A DNA stretch of 64,000 bases, taken from the NCBI RefSeq assembly GCF_024494565.1, contig NZ_JANHDN010000006.1:1-64000 (forward strand). The letters are read 5' to 3'. Shown one piece after another: positions 23,375 through 32,436 of this stretch. Origin of the DNA: Halorubrum rutilum. Its GTDB lineage: Archaea; Halobacteriota; Halobacteria; Halobacteriales; Haloferacaceae. The first letter of the stretch is position 1, and every line of letters begins with the position of its first letter. Position numbers and translations under genes: made by a program. The notes beneath the pieces are model-generated. The model worked only from the letters and a program-made list of their open reading frames with translations. It was not told the origin of the DNA and made no database searches.

Positions 23375-24901
23375 TTACGATTCGATGACGCGTTCGATAT
23401 CGTCGTCGATATCGTCACGAGCCTTGCTGTTCGTGACGAGGCTCACAGCGATCATTACGACTATGGCCACGAGAAGTGTAAGCGCTTCAGCCGCGGAGCC
23501 ATGTGGTAGCGAGAAGCCGTAGAACTGGACAGCAATAGCCAGACTAAGATTTCCAAACAATGCAACCACACCAGCGGCTATCGCACCTTCTGTGGTCGCC
23601 CCTTTCCAATTCAAACCGATTCCGAGCAGGGGAACGATGGCAGCGGCGAACAATCCCCATCCGACAACGCCGAGGAGACCGACTAAGATCTCAACGTAGT
23701 AGACGAGTAGCACCGACACTAGGATGATCAAGGCGGTCGCCACGCGGTGGGCGCGTAACTCCTGTCGGTCTGAGTCGTACTCGAACCCTAGGCTTTCCGG
23801 GATGTCTCGTGCAAGATTCGCAGCGCCGATGTTGATGAACGCGTCGCTGGTGCTCATCACTGCGCCGACAGCAGCGGCTAACACGACGCCTGCCACGATC
23901 GCTGGCGTGAATTCGACGAGAAAGATTGGAGCGGCATTGTCTGGGTTTGAGAGTTCAGCGAACTGTCCAGTTTCCACGAGCGATCGCATGCCGACACCAA
24001 GTGCGAGCATCATGAGAGACGCCGCGAAGTAGGATAGCGCGGCGATAGGCGCTCCCCACTTCAGTAGCTTCGGGTCACGCAGCATATACAGTTTGTGTGC
24101 CATGTGTGGCTGCCCGGAGTTCCCAACGAGGAACAAGAAGTACCAGGTAAGTCCGAGCATAATCGGGAACGCGCCGAATGCGCCGGCGAGTTCTGGAATT
24201 TGACTGCTTAGCTCACTGTTCATTGTGCTGAAGCCGTTGACTGTGTTCAACGCTAGGAAAAAGACAACAACACTGCCGACCACCATGATCCCACCCTGGA
24301 TGAGATCAGTAAACACCCCAGCAACCATGCCGCCACCAATTGTGTACACCGAGATGACAGCGAGTCCGATCACGAGTGCAACGACTTCGCTCACTCCAAG
24401 CACTGTTTGGAGTACAAACGCGATAGCGAGAAACTGAACACCGAGATACGAAATGACACCTAGCAGTACTGAAAGAGATACTAATAGTCGGACTGCCTGG
24501 CTGTCGAATCGGGCAACAGCGGCGTCGGGGATCGTGAATATCTCACGGGCCTCAGCCATCAACCGCATTTTTTTGCCGAGTACGAACCATGACACTGGGA
24601 ACGCAAGCGGTGCAACGATAGCGATCCACAGGAACCCGTACCCGCCGTCGTAGAACAGTCCGGGGCCGCCGATGAAGCCGAACCCGCTCATGATCGAGGC
24701 GAAGGCAGCAAACGCAACTGCCCAGATACCGAATCGCTTCCCGGCGATCAGGAAGTCTGACGTCGATTTTGTCTGACCAGTTGCCCAGATACCGATCACT
24801 GCAATCCCGACTAAGTACACCGCAACGATACCGACGATGACTGGGTTCATCGTCTCTGTCGTCGAGACTTGCGTCAAGGCGGCTGCAAGGGTGTCAATCA
24901 T
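23375..24901 (-). CDS. Sodium:solute symporter (SSS family)
   Basis: A 508-residue membrane transporter with about 13 helices. The first helix is followed by the family's TKSTSDFLIAGKRFG signature (about 46-60), a segment typical of SSS permeases, and later glycine-rich helices match the LeuT-like core. It should import an organic acid or related solute with Na+. Its ATG overlaps the stop of the small membrane gene upstream (ATGA), and it is the last gene of a minus-strand block with the AtuA pair and class II HMG-CoA reductase. From that context the substrate could be mevalonate or another branched carboxylate; this is inference only. Confidence 0.9.
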   Translation of the reverse strand: MIDTLAAALTQVSTTETMNPVIVGIVAVYLVGIAVIGIWATGQTKSTSDFLIAGKRFGIWAVAFAAFASIMSGFGFIGGPGLFYDGGYGFLWIAIVAPLAFPVSWFVLGKKMRLMAEAREIFTIPDAAVARFDSQAVRLLVSLSVLLGVISYLGVQFLAIAFVLQTVLGVSEVVALVIGLAVISVYTIGGGMVAGVFTDLIQGGIMVVGSVVVFFLALNTVNGFSTMNSELSSQIPELAGAFGAFPIMLGLTWYFLFLVGNSGQPHMAHKLYMLRDPKLLKWGAPIAALSYFAASLMMLALGVGMRSLVETGQFAELSNPDNAAPIFLVEFTPAIVAGVVLAAAVGAVMSTSDAFINIGAANLARDIPESLGFEYDSDRQELRAHRVATALIILVSVLLVYYVEILVGLLGVVGWGLFAAAIVPLLGIGLNWKGATTEGAIAAGVVALFGNLSLAIAVQFYGFSLPHGSAAEALTLLVAIVVMIAVSLVTNSKARDDIDDDIERVIES

Positions 24902-25362
24902 TTATTTCCCTCCTCGTCGGACCCCATCGTGCGGAACTCCGCTACTTGATCTTTGTCCCAAATGTACTTACTGAAGAGATACGGATACGCGAACATCAGG
25001 TATAACGCGGGTGGCATCCACAACACATAGACGACGACTGCTGTCGCCCGAGGGAATCCGAGCCAGTACGTCGGATCAGTGTATGCGGGATTCTGGAAGT
25101 GAAAATGCCATAACAACGCAAACGCAACACCGAGGATTAGCCACAACCCAGCTACCATTAGTTTGAACACCTTCGTGTCGTGACGCTGCTCGGACGATTG
25201 TACGCCTAACAGCACGTACAACCCAATAAACGCCACTGCACTCCCTGAGAACACGATCTGTCCAACCTGCCCGCCGAAGTACATCGCCACGAGCATTATC
25301 ACCGCAGCTAGCAATCCTCCGACGACATACTTGTCTTCGCTGGGATTGAAGTTGAGTGCCAT
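24898..25362 (-). CDS. Small membrane subunit coupled to SSS symporter
   Basis: A 154-residue protein with four hydrophobic helices (about 12-32, 36-52, 68-86 and 100-128) ending in a charged tail. Small membrane proteins often precede and are coupled to SSS permeases (the role of DUF3311/DUF4212-type proteins in bacteria); this one is larger and not clearly of those families. Its stop overlaps the symporter ATG, so a two-gene transport unit is likely. It lies 51 bases downstream of the preceding gene of the block. Confidence 0.72.
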   Translation of the reverse strand: MALNFNPSEDKYVVGGLLAAVIMLVAMYFGGQVGQIVFSGSAVAFIGLYVLLGVQSSEQRHDTKVFKLMVAGLWLILGVAFALLWHFHFQNPAYTDPTYWLGFPRATAVVVYVLWMPPALYLMFAYPYLFSKYIWDKDQVAEFRTMGSDEEGNK

Positions 25363-25413
25363 ACGTGACAGCCAATAACATGAATAAACGCTATATAAAA
25401 ATAATGGAATATA

Positions 25414-25866
25414 TTAACCTGAGTAACGTACTACATTATCTCCATACGTACCGCGTGCCCATTCGGCGAAGTCGCTGGCATCGTACGTTCGGGAAAAATG
25501 ATAGAACTCTAATTGTGTTTTTTCTGTGTCAACACTAAGTCTCGGCTTGCGGATCCACGATCCCTCTCGGATTCGGATCTCACACACTTCAGACAACGAA
25601 ATCACGTCATTATGCTCATCGGCAAGAATCACAGACTCTGGTTCCATCGCGTTTTCCCGACCAATCTCCGTTGCACGCCGCTCACGACCGTCCTGCCGGA
25701 GAAGAAACGACTTGTATGACTCTCCTGCGAACACCATCAGCAACTGATCTGGCTCAAACAACAATTCATAGTGTTGGAACGACCGTGGTGACACTTGATA
25801 CCACTGCGATTCCCACCATCGGGACGTTTCGAACCCTGTAACCCGGCCGGGGTCAACATCACTCAT
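25414..25866 (-). CDS. Hypothetical protein in AtuA/HMG-CoA reductase block
   Basis: A 150-residue soluble protein from ATG 25866, which overlaps the end of the AtuA-like small gene. Aromatic-rich N-terminus (RWWESQWYQVSPRSF), then strands such as HYELLFEPDQLLMVFAG and ISLSEVCEIRIREGSW, with the look of a PH- or lipocalin-like beta barrel. No family was recognised. Its position inside a tight operon with AtuA homologues suggests a role in the same pathway or its regulation. Confidence 0.6.
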   Translation of the reverse strand: MSDVDPGRVTGFETSRWWESQWYQVSPRSFQHYELLFEPDQLLMVFAGESYKSFLLRQDGRERRATEIGRENAMEPESVILADEHNDVISLSEVCEIRIREGSWIRKPRLSVDTEKTQLEFYHFSRTYDASDFAEWARGTYGDNVVRYSG

Positions 25867-26233
25867 CGCGCTCCTCATCAGACTCCGGCGGCAGCTCAAG
25901 TCGGAGCACTGCGGCCGCATACGTTTTCCCTTGACTGTCATACCGGAGACTGAACTGTCCGCCACCGTCAAGTGCCTCACTAGCTACGAAATTGAACCCC
26001 GGTAGATTCGGCAGTCGATACCGAGTTACCGATCCGTCGATAAGCTCCCCAAACAGATCAGCGACGCGATCAGCGGTCAACTGCCTGTCCAGCCGACGGT
26101 ATGCGGCATCGGACTCCGCAATAATTCCAATATTAACTGTATTTGCCTTATCACCAGATCGGCCGTACGCAATCTCGTCGACTCGGACTGCTTGCCCCAG
26201 CGACACCCCTGATCCGTCCCCGTCATCACTCAT
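25859..26233 (-). CDS. AtuA C-terminal ferredoxin-fold-like subunit
   Basis: A 124-residue protein matching the small domain that follows DUF1446 in AtuA-type proteins: VDEIAYGRSGDKANTVNIGI near the start and YRLPNLPGFNFVASEALDGG in the middle, ending in the Q-G-K-T-Y-A-A-A-V-L pattern. In many bacteria this domain is fused to AtuA; here it is a separate gene overlapping the AtuA gene by eight bases, implying a heteromeric complex. Its chemistry is unknown. The frame is open upstream to 26290, but ATG 26233 (MSDDGDG) fits both overlap and homology. Confidence 0.8.
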   Translation of the reverse strand: MSDDGDGSGVSLGQAVRVDEIAYGRSGDKANTVNIGIIAESDAAYRRLDRQLTADRVADLFGELIDGSVTRYRLPNLPGFNFVASEALDGGGQFSLRYDSQGKTYAAAVLRLELPPESDEERDE

Positions 26234-27578
26234 CGACACACACCTCAGGTTTAACCACTGATTTCGGCACCAGCGTCGGCCACACATCAATAATCGGGCG
26301 GGGACGCGGTCGCCCGCTGTCAGTGAGCCCGGTTACGCTTGGCGGACCGGCTAGTGACAGAGGAGCAAACTCAGTGCCTAACCGTCGAAGATCCTCGCGG
26401 TCCGGACCGCGGGCAGCAAACCGGAGTAACACCTCGTTGTGATCATCGCGGGCAGGCGCAGCCGGACCATGTGCGGCGTTATGTCCAACAAACTCCGCAC
26501 GTGTGTCCCAAACTGTGAGACCCCGATCCTCGATCCGGGATTCGATCACCGACGCCGCGCGCTTCGCCTTCGCTAACGCATCCGGTCGAGAGTACAGCAT
26601 ATTCCCCGCGACACGGTACCCGTTTTCAAAATGTACACTCACTTTATATGAGTCCGGTGGCGCTGTCCCTTCACATCCTGTAACCGCCACCGTGTCTTCC
26701 CCGACATCCGTAATCTCAGGGGCAGTAAAATCTGCAGCAACATCTGGTGTCAGATACGCTCGTGGGTCACCGATCTCGTACACTAACTGCTGAGCGACCG
26801 TCGCCCGTGACACCTCTCCACCAGTACCGTCCGGTTTGGTGAGCTGTATCTCGCCGTCGGGCTCAACTGCCACGATCGGGTATCCAACGTCGTCGTACTC
26901 GATCATTTCCCACTCTCGCGTCGAGTTCCCACCTGTCACTTGCGTCCCGCACTCGATGAGATGTCCTGCAACGATTCCAGCTGCCAGCCGGTCGTACTGC
27001 TCTCGGCCCCACTCGTACTCATGGATCAGCGGGCCGAGCGCTAACGCCGGGTCAACCACACGCCCAGTAATGACCACGTCGGCACCCGAATCGAGCGCCG
27101 CCGCAACCGGGAACGCACCCAAATACGCCGCCGCGGTCACGACATCATCGGCCACGTCCTCATACCGTGTGTCGTCCTCGAAGGGCTCTAACTCGTGTCG
27201 AGTATGCAGCCGATCCAGCTGGTCAGTAATATCATCGCCGGTAACGGTAGCAACAGTCACATCCACTCCCTGCTCGGCGGCATGCTCACGGACCTGAGTT
27301 GCACACGACGACGGATTCAGCCCACCAGCGTTCGTCACTATGCGCACCTCACGGTCAACCAGCTCTGCCAGATGCTCAGCAATGACGTACTCAACGAAAT
27401 CTGTCGCGTATCCCTTCTCCGGATCACGGTCGCGGAGCCGGTCGAGGATTCCCATCGTCACCTCTGCAAGATACTCCAACTGCAAGTATTCGAACTCAGC
27501 ACCCGATGCTAACAGTCGTTCAGTCGCATCCGGGTAATCACCCCAGAACCCGGCAGCGTTGGCGATCCGAACTGTCAT
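26226..27578 (-). CDS. AtuA family (DUF1446) protein, acyclic terpene utilisation-like
   Basis: A 450-residue soluble protein. Family features: N-terminal RIANAAGFWGDYPDA, LQLEYLAEVTMGIL, the IVTNAGGLNPSSCA motif (about 80-93), VITGRVVDPALALGP (about 169-183), CGTQVTGGNST and the YKVSVHFENGYR segment. In Pseudomonas atuA belongs to the citronellol/geraniol utilisation cluster; the exact reaction is not established. Here the gene overlaps its small subunit downstream and the class II HMG-CoA reductase upstream (ATGA), linking it to branched C6 isoprenoid acids. This supports a catabolic isoprenoid role more directly than homology alone. Confidence 0.88.
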   Translation of the reverse strand: MTVRIANAAGFWGDYPDATERLLASGAEFEYLQLEYLAEVTMGILDRLRDRDPEKGYATDFVEYVIAEHLAELVDREVRIVTNAGGLNPSSCATQVREHAAEQGVDVTVATVTGDDITDQLDRLHTRHELEPFEDDTRYEDVADDVVTAAAYLGAFPVAAALDSGADVVITGRVVDPALALGPLIHEYEWGREQYDRLAAGIVAGHLIECGTQVTGGNSTREWEMIEYDDVGYPIVAVEPDGEIQLTKPDGTGGEVSRATVAQQLVYEIGDPRAYLTPDVAADFTAPEITDVGEDTVAVTGCEGTAPPDSYKVSVHFENGYRVAGNMLYSRPDALAKAKRAASVIESRIEDRGLTVWDTRAEFVGHNAAHGPAAPARDDHNEVLLRFAARGPDREDLRRLGTEFAPLSLAGPPSVTGLTDSGRPRPRPIIDVWPTLVPKSVVKPEVCVDE

Positions 27579-28846
27579 TCGGTTAACTCATCGATTAGTT
27601 CCTCTGCACGGTCCTGCCGTACCGCCTCCTCGGCAACCATCCGCGCCGCCACTTCGTCGACAAGATCATCCGGTGCACCCGCCTGTACCGCAATATTCTT
27701 CGCATGCAGACTCATATGACCGCGTTGAATCCCCTCACTCACGAGCGCACGAAGCCCCGCGAAATTCTGTGCGAGTCCGACGGCTGCAAACACCCCTGCG
27801 AGCTCGTCCGCAGAGTCCACGTCAAGCAACTCAAGTGCAGCCTCCGCCGTTGGTTGCAGCCGCGTCGCACCGCCGACAGTTCCGACTTGAATTGGGAGTT
27901 CAATACTACATGCGAGACGCCCGTCAGCATCGACTTCGTACGTTGTCAGCGGCCCGTATCCGTCCTGTGCCGCGTACGCATGTGCACCCGCCTCGATAGC
28001 CCGCCAGTCGTTGAATGTCGCCGTTGCGACTGCGTCAATTCCGTTCATGATCCCCTTGTTATGAGTTGCCGCACGGTATGGGTCACAAGCAGCGAACGCC
28101 CATGCATCCACGATCCGATCTCGGATTTCCTCACCAGACAGTGCCACGTCCTCTGTCTCTAGTGCATCCGGTTCGATCGTACACGTCGCACGAGCAAGTC
28201 GTCTGTCCGCGAGATTCGATAAAATCCGGAGTGATACGTCTCCCCCGGTCAATTCCTCGATCTCCGGTGCAAGTGCCTCCGCCATCGTGTTGACCGCGTT
28301 CCCACCCATCGCATCACGGACGTCAACGATCAAGTGTGTGATGAGCATCTCACCGCGTGGCGTGTCGATTACCCGGACTTGCACGTCCTCACACCCACCC
28401 CCGTGTTCGACTAACACCGGATCTTGCTCGTTAGCCAGCTCGATCAGGTCATCTGCCGCATCGAGTACCGTGGACTTCGCGTGATGTGGTGCCGGGACGT
28501 CTGTCGCTTGAATCTGCGCAATCATGATGGGTCCCGACACGTCGGTCGTGAACCCACCAGTCCCGCGAGCCATACGCGCGCCGAACGACGCAGCAGCGAC
28601 GACACTTGTCTCTTCAACCGCCATAGGCACCAGCGTATCTTCGCTATCAATCTGGAAATTCGTCGCAATCCCGATTGGATACTCAAGCGTTCCGACAACG
28701 TTCTCGCTCACGGCGTCCGCACCGTCCACACCCAATTTTCCTCCCCGCAGTGATTCGACGGTCTCAGGGTCAACACCGGCGTCAATTAGCGCCTGTCGGC
28801 GCTCTGCGGGCGACCCTTTGTAGAAACCAGAGAGACGTGAATCCAT
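27575..28846 (-). CDS. HMG-CoA reductase, class II (bacterial/degradative type)
   Basis: A 423-residue enzyme interconverting mevalonate and HMG-CoA. It has the class II marks: SENVVGTLEYPIGIA (48-61), the glutamate region AVEETSV (76-82), DAMGGNAVNTMAEA (178-191), catalytic lysine in THNKGIMNG (K264) and GHMSLHAKN (376-384) with the catalytic histidine. It lacks any membrane or N-terminal domain. Haloarchaea normally make lipids with a class I enzyme; class II enzymes are known from mevalonate-degrading bacteria and some archaea, where they can also be biosynthetic. First gene of the block with AtuA and the SSS symporter, overlapping atuA. A TATA-like aaattaat about 28 bases before ATG 28846 supports this start; the open frame beyond it is non-coding. 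Confidence 0.92.
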   Translation of the reverse strand: MDSRLSGFYKGSPAERRQALIDAGVDPETVESLRGGKLGVDGADAVSENVVGTLEYPIGIATNFQIDSEDTLVPMAVEETSVVAAASFGARMARGTGGFTTDVSGPIMIAQIQATDVPAPHHAKSTVLDAADDLIELANEQDPVLVEHGGGCEDVQVRVIDTPRGEMLITHLIVDVRDAMGGNAVNTMAEALAPEIEELTGGDVSLRILSNLADRRLARATCTIEPDALETEDVALSGEEIRDRIVDAWAFAACDPYRAATHNKGIMNGIDAVATATFNDWRAIEAGAHAYAAQDGYGPLTTYEVDADGRLACSIELPIQVGTVGGATRLQPTAEAALELLDVDSADELAGVFAAVGLAQNFAGLRALVSEGIQRGHMSLHAKNIAVQAGAPDDLVDEVAARMVAEEAVRQDRAEELIDELTE

Positions 28847-29032
28847 GCAGGTGGGTCCGCTACTATCATCATTAATTTTGGGGGGACAGAACCACCACGA
28901 CGAACCCGCCTCAGACTCCCACCGACACAGCCCGATTAACCGTTTCACGCCACAAAATACAGCCTCAACATTCCGCTCGGCAGGCAAACCAAAATCACTC
29001 GCTGACGGTCCCCTGGGTGGATTTTCCTGGAT

Positions 29033-29725
29033 CTACTGCGTTCCTTCAGCTCCGATCTCATCATGGAACCGGGCGAGAAACTCATCCATGTACTCGGATC
29101 GTGACGCCCCAAGGTCCCGAGCCGGCTCCGTGTGCAGCGCCTCTAGGCGCTCGTCTGCCCACTTTCGAAGCACAGATACATCGTCTTGATCGGCCGTCAC
29201 GGCTCTATTAGCTGTGAAATCATCAATAACAGCGTGCCGTTCGTCGCTCCGCCCAGATCGCTCTCCAATAATGCATGCAAGACGCGTCAGCCCGACGGCA
29301 CCTGTCGCATCCAACTTATCAGCGTCAAACAACAGCTTCGCCTCAATCGTTTCCGCATCAGGAGAACTCGCTCGAATGCTGTGCGTTCGAATGCAGTGCT
29401 GTATTGCTTTGATATCTGCTTCAGGAACCCCTTCTGCAGCAAGTAACTCCCCAGCCTCATGCGTCGCCCACACAGCATGATCGTCGATATCATCAGTCCG
29501 CTCACGGGGACGACCAATATCGTGTAACCACGCCGCCGCAGCGAGTACATCCGTCTCGACACGCCGATCAACATCAGATGCGAGACGAAGAGCAACATCG
29601 TGGACCCGGTTTGCATGAAATTCATCATGTGCGGGCAGCGCATCATCATAATACGGGACCGCAAGCGTTCGCGCAAGTGAACCCAGATCGTCAGACACAG
29701 CTACGTGTACTCTGAACGACCGCAT
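29033..29725 (-). CDS. HD-domain metal-dependent phosphohydrolase
   Basis: A 230-residue protein with a full HD signature: HANRVHDVALRLA (first histidine), AAAWLHDIGRPRE (H and D ligands) and H-x-x-x-E plus IQHCIRTHSIRA, then LLFDADKLDATGAVGL as the final aspartate motif. This is the subgroup of small archaeal/bacterial HD hydrolases (YedJ-like) acting on phosphate esters; substrate unknown. In-frame ATGs at 29773 and 29758 lie upstream; 29725 (MRSFRVHV) fits homologue lengths best. Confidence 0.85.
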   Translation of the reverse strand: MRSFRVHVAVSDDLGSLARTLAVPYYDDALPAHDEFHANRVHDVALRLASDVDRRVETDVLAAAAWLHDIGRPRERTDDIDDHAVWATHEAGELLAAEGVPEADIKAIQHCIRTHSIRASSPDAETIEAKLLFDADKLDATGAVGLTRLACIIGERSGRSDERHAVIDDFTANRAVTADQDDVSVLRKWADERLEALHTEPARDLGASRSEYMDEFLARFHDEIGAEGTQ

Positions 29726-30092
29726 ATTCGTTATGGTACGATACACTGTCCGCCACATCAGAACACCGTACATTAGCTAGTCGCTTCGCTATCGGGATCA
29801 CGACGCGTGAAGGCCATCTCGTGGGCTTTCGCTGTTGCATCAAACACCTCGCCGACAACATATCTCGGAACCCGAACTGCAGCGCTTCCAAAGTGGCAGT
29901 ATTAGGTTGGGCAACAGACCACGTTGGTTCGTCTCTTTCCATGTGCCCAGTTGTGCTATCATCGTTGATCCTCTCAAATGACAATCGACACTCACTGAAC
30001 ACCGGTGTCAGAGTAGCTAGCGCTCCGACAGGTCCGCACCCAGATGTTGCTCCCTCGTGTACTTTTTTGAGAAGCGCGTACGCAGTAAGATC
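29726..30092. other. Intergenic region with a possible gene remnant
   Basis: On the minus strand, 29774-29901 reads a short coding-like frame containing RVPRYVVGEVFDATAKAHEM and ending EATS-stop. It has no start codon and is closed upstream by a TAA, so it looks like the C-terminal remnant of a small haloarchaeal gene. The rest, up to the trpB start, shows nothing recognisable. Confidence 0.3.
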
Positions 30093-31256
30093 ATGGCGAC
30101 GCCAGACGAGTTTGGCGAGTTTGGTGGGAGACACGTTCCAGAACCACTCGAAGAACCCTTAGCAGAACTAGCAGCTGCGTACGAGGACGCGATCGCGGAC
30201 GAGGAATTCATGGATGAATTCCGTTACCTGTTGAACCATTTTGCTGGACGTCCAACACCTGTCTTCTATGCGGAGACACTGAGCGAGCGGTATGGAGCAG
30301 ATATCTATCTCAAACATGAGGATCTCCTCCATGGTGGGGCACACAAACTCAACAATACGCTGGGCCAAACGCTGTTGGCAAAACGGGCAGGGAAAGACCG
30401 TTTGATCGCAGAGACGGGGGCTGGACAACACGGGACCGCGACGGCGATGGTTGGCGCGCTGTTGGATCTTGATACAACCGTGTATATGGGACGGCACGAC
30501 ATGCAACGGCAGGAGATGAACGTCTTCCGCATGCGTCTCATGGGTGCCGATGTCGAGCCGGTCGATCGCGGCAACGAGGGGCTTGCGGAGGCGGTCGATG
30601 CCGCACTAGAAGATTTCGCTGACAACGTCGAATCCACGCATTATCTCGTTGGGAGCGTCGTTGGTCCGGACCCGTTCCCGCGGATGGTTCGTGAGTTCCA
30701 GTCTGTCATCGGGACGGAGGCTCGCGAACAAATTCAGGAACTCCACGGCGAGCTTCCTGACGCGTGTGTTGCCTGCGTTGGCGGCGGGTCGAACTCAATC
30801 GGCCTCTGGCACGCATTCAAAGATGACGATGTGATGTTTTACGGCGCTGAACCGGGCGGGACCGATGATGCGAATCACTCCGCCCCACTGTCGAAGACGA
30901 GACAGGAGGAGCCACAGATTTTCCAGGGGATGAAAACGAAGACGATTGGAGACGACACTGAGAACCACTCAATTTCAGCTGGGCTTGATTATCCAGCGAT
31001 TGGACCGGAACATGCTGCGCTCCAAGAGATGGGGCGAGCGGAGTATCATGCGATTTCCGACGACGAAGCCTTAGCCGCGTTCCGAGAACTGAGTGAAGCA
31101 GAGGGCATCATCCCCGCGTTAGAACCAGCCCACGCACTTGCGTTGGCCGCTAAATTGGCTGAAGAGGACCAACATGACACCCTGTTAGTCAACCTCTGTG
31201 GTCGCGGCGATAAGGATATGCAGACAGCTGCCGAACACTTCGACCTCTCAGACTGA
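30093..31256 (+). CDS. trpB: Tryptophan synthase beta chain, stand-alone
   Basis: A 387-residue PLP enzyme that condenses indole and serine to tryptophan. It is of the TrpB1 type: FGEFGGRHVPE at the start, the PLP lysine in GGAHKLNN (K85), catalytic glutamate in AETGAGQHG (near 106), the phosphate-binding GGGSNSIG and the C-terminal LCGRGDKDM. ATG 30093 is preferred because MATPDEFGEFGG aligns with the family start; the open frame begins earlier at 30057. No trpA or other trp gene is next to it, which is unusual because TrpB1 normally works in a complex with TrpA encoded beside it. Confidence 0.95.
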   Translation: MATPDEFGEFGGRHVPEPLEEPLAELAAAYEDAIADEEFMDEFRYLLNHFAGRPTPVFYAETLSERYGADIYLKHEDLLHGGAHKLNNTLGQTLLAKRAGKDRLIAETGAGQHGTATAMVGALLDLDTTVYMGRHDMQRQEMNVFRMRLMGADVEPVDRGNEGLAEAVDAALEDFADNVESTHYLVGSVVGPDPFPRMVREFQSVIGTEAREQIQELHGELPDACVACVGGGSNSIGLWHAFKDDDVMFYGAEPGGTDDANHSAPLSKTRQEEPQIFQGMKTKTIGDDTENHSISAGLDYPAIGPEHAALQEMGRAEYHAISDDEALAAFRELSEAEGIIPALEPAHALALAAKLAEEDQHDTLLVNLCGRGDKDMQTAAEHFDLSD

Positions 31257-31293
31257 GTCGCTCTCTCCGGAGACACCTTCTTTGGATCGGCCA

Positions 31294-31869
31294 CTACAGC
31301 TCCTTTTCGAAGTGGACGAGCTCGTACGCCCCAGCTGTCGATGTCGCTGTTTGGTCGTACCCTTGGTTATGATAGAACTCGAGTGCTGCCGTCTGGCGGG
31401 TTGCTGTCGTTGCGAGTAGCGTCTCAAACCCGCCGGCAGCCGCCCGGCGCTCAAGTTCATCGAGAATTTGGCGGCCGTATCCACGCCGCTGGTGTGTCGG
31501 TGCGACACGCATCCGATGGAGTTCCGCGGCTCCGGGCCGGTTGCGTTCGTCGCTACGGCCGACTTCGGTTGGGATGAATCCACCCATCGCGACAAGGATT
31601 CCATCGTGGGTGGTCAGCTTGGCTACCTGCTGTGGTGATGCATCAAAATCCTCTGTTTGACCGGTCTGTGGGTGGTCAGTGTCGACAATGCCGACGACGA
31701 ACGCGCCTCCGGTCTCAAGATACGATGTCGCTATCGTTCGCAGATCGTCTGTCCCGGGGATGTCTGATGGATCGACTCCTGTCTCCTGTATTGCCCATCG
31801 GTGAAGCGCCCACACAGCTGTGTCGTCCCGCGGATCGTATGGTCGGAGCGACAATCCGTGCGAGTTCAC
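31294..31869 (-). CDS. GNAT-family N-acetyltransferase
   Basis: A 191-residue acetyltransferase. Motif A, for acetyl-CoA binding, is ELHRMRVAPTHQRRGYGRQI; a following LLATTATRQTAALEFYHNQGY completes the fold. N-terminal LSLRPYDPRDD is the usual first strand. Substrate unknown. The frame extends to a GTG at 31959 (221 residues), but a TATA-like ttttt about 29 bases upstream of GTG 31869 and the lack of homology in the extension favour the shorter form. It converges on trpB with 37 bases between stops. Confidence 0.85.
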   Translation of the reverse strand: MNSHGLSLRPYDPRDDTAVWALHRWAIQETGVDPSDIPGTDDLRTIATSYLETGGAFVVGIVDTDHPQTGQTEDFDASPQQVAKLTTHDGILVAMGGFIPTEVGRSDERNRPGAAELHRMRVAPTHQRRGYGRQILDELERRAAAGGFETLLATTATRQTAALEFYHNQGYDQTATSTAGAYELVHFEKEL

Positions 31870-32019
31870 ACCAGACGATGGTACTGATCGGGCTTGAAAA
31901 ACCGGATCACTGTAGCCACCACCTCTCATCAGCCTCACTGACCGGAAGTTCGAACACACTCATTACGCCGATATCGATGCTGAACGAGGAATTATACTCT
32001 TGAGGGCTAATCCAAAGGT

Positions 32020-32325
32020 ATGGCGACGACTTGTGCGCTCTGTCGCCGTGTCGTTCCTGACGAACGAATTGACGATCCTCAGGTCGTTCAGGAGCATCAT
32101 CTGCGGCCGGAGGAGCGCGCTACCAGTCCCACGGTACTGCTTTGTCGGCCCTGCCATGACCAAATCCACGCGCAGTTCGCCAACACCGAGTTGCGGGACA
32201 CGTACGACAGTATCGAGTCGCTCAGGTCAGCTGATCGACTCACCGGGTATATTGACTGGATTCGGGGAACGGACAAACTCAATATCAATGTCACCACCAG
32301 CAACCACATTCGCGAACGCTCATGA
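32020..32325 (+). CDS. HNH nuclease-like zinc protein
   Basis: A 101-residue protein with a zinc-binding pair CALC (residues 5-8) and CRPCH (near 42-46) around the catalytic region EHHLRPEER, and a final D-Q-I-H histidine. This is the compact HNH fold. Such stand-alone HNH proteins are widespread; some act as DNases in mobile elements or repair, others are unexplored. The C-terminal 40 residues are charged and helical. It has no partner gene that would fix its role. Confidence 0.75.
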   Translation: MATTCALCRRVVPDERIDDPQVVQEHHLRPEERATSPTVLLCRPCHDQIHAQFANTELRDTYDSIESLRSADRLTGYIDWIRGTDKLNINVTTSNHIRERS

Positions 32326-32436
32326 GTTGGTTTTCGTAGGTTTCCGAAGAAGCTAGCCTGCCGGCTGGACCAATCTCCAGACATAATCAACTGGAGCGAA
32401 ACCGACTTGTCTGAAATTCCCCGAGTGATAGATGAT

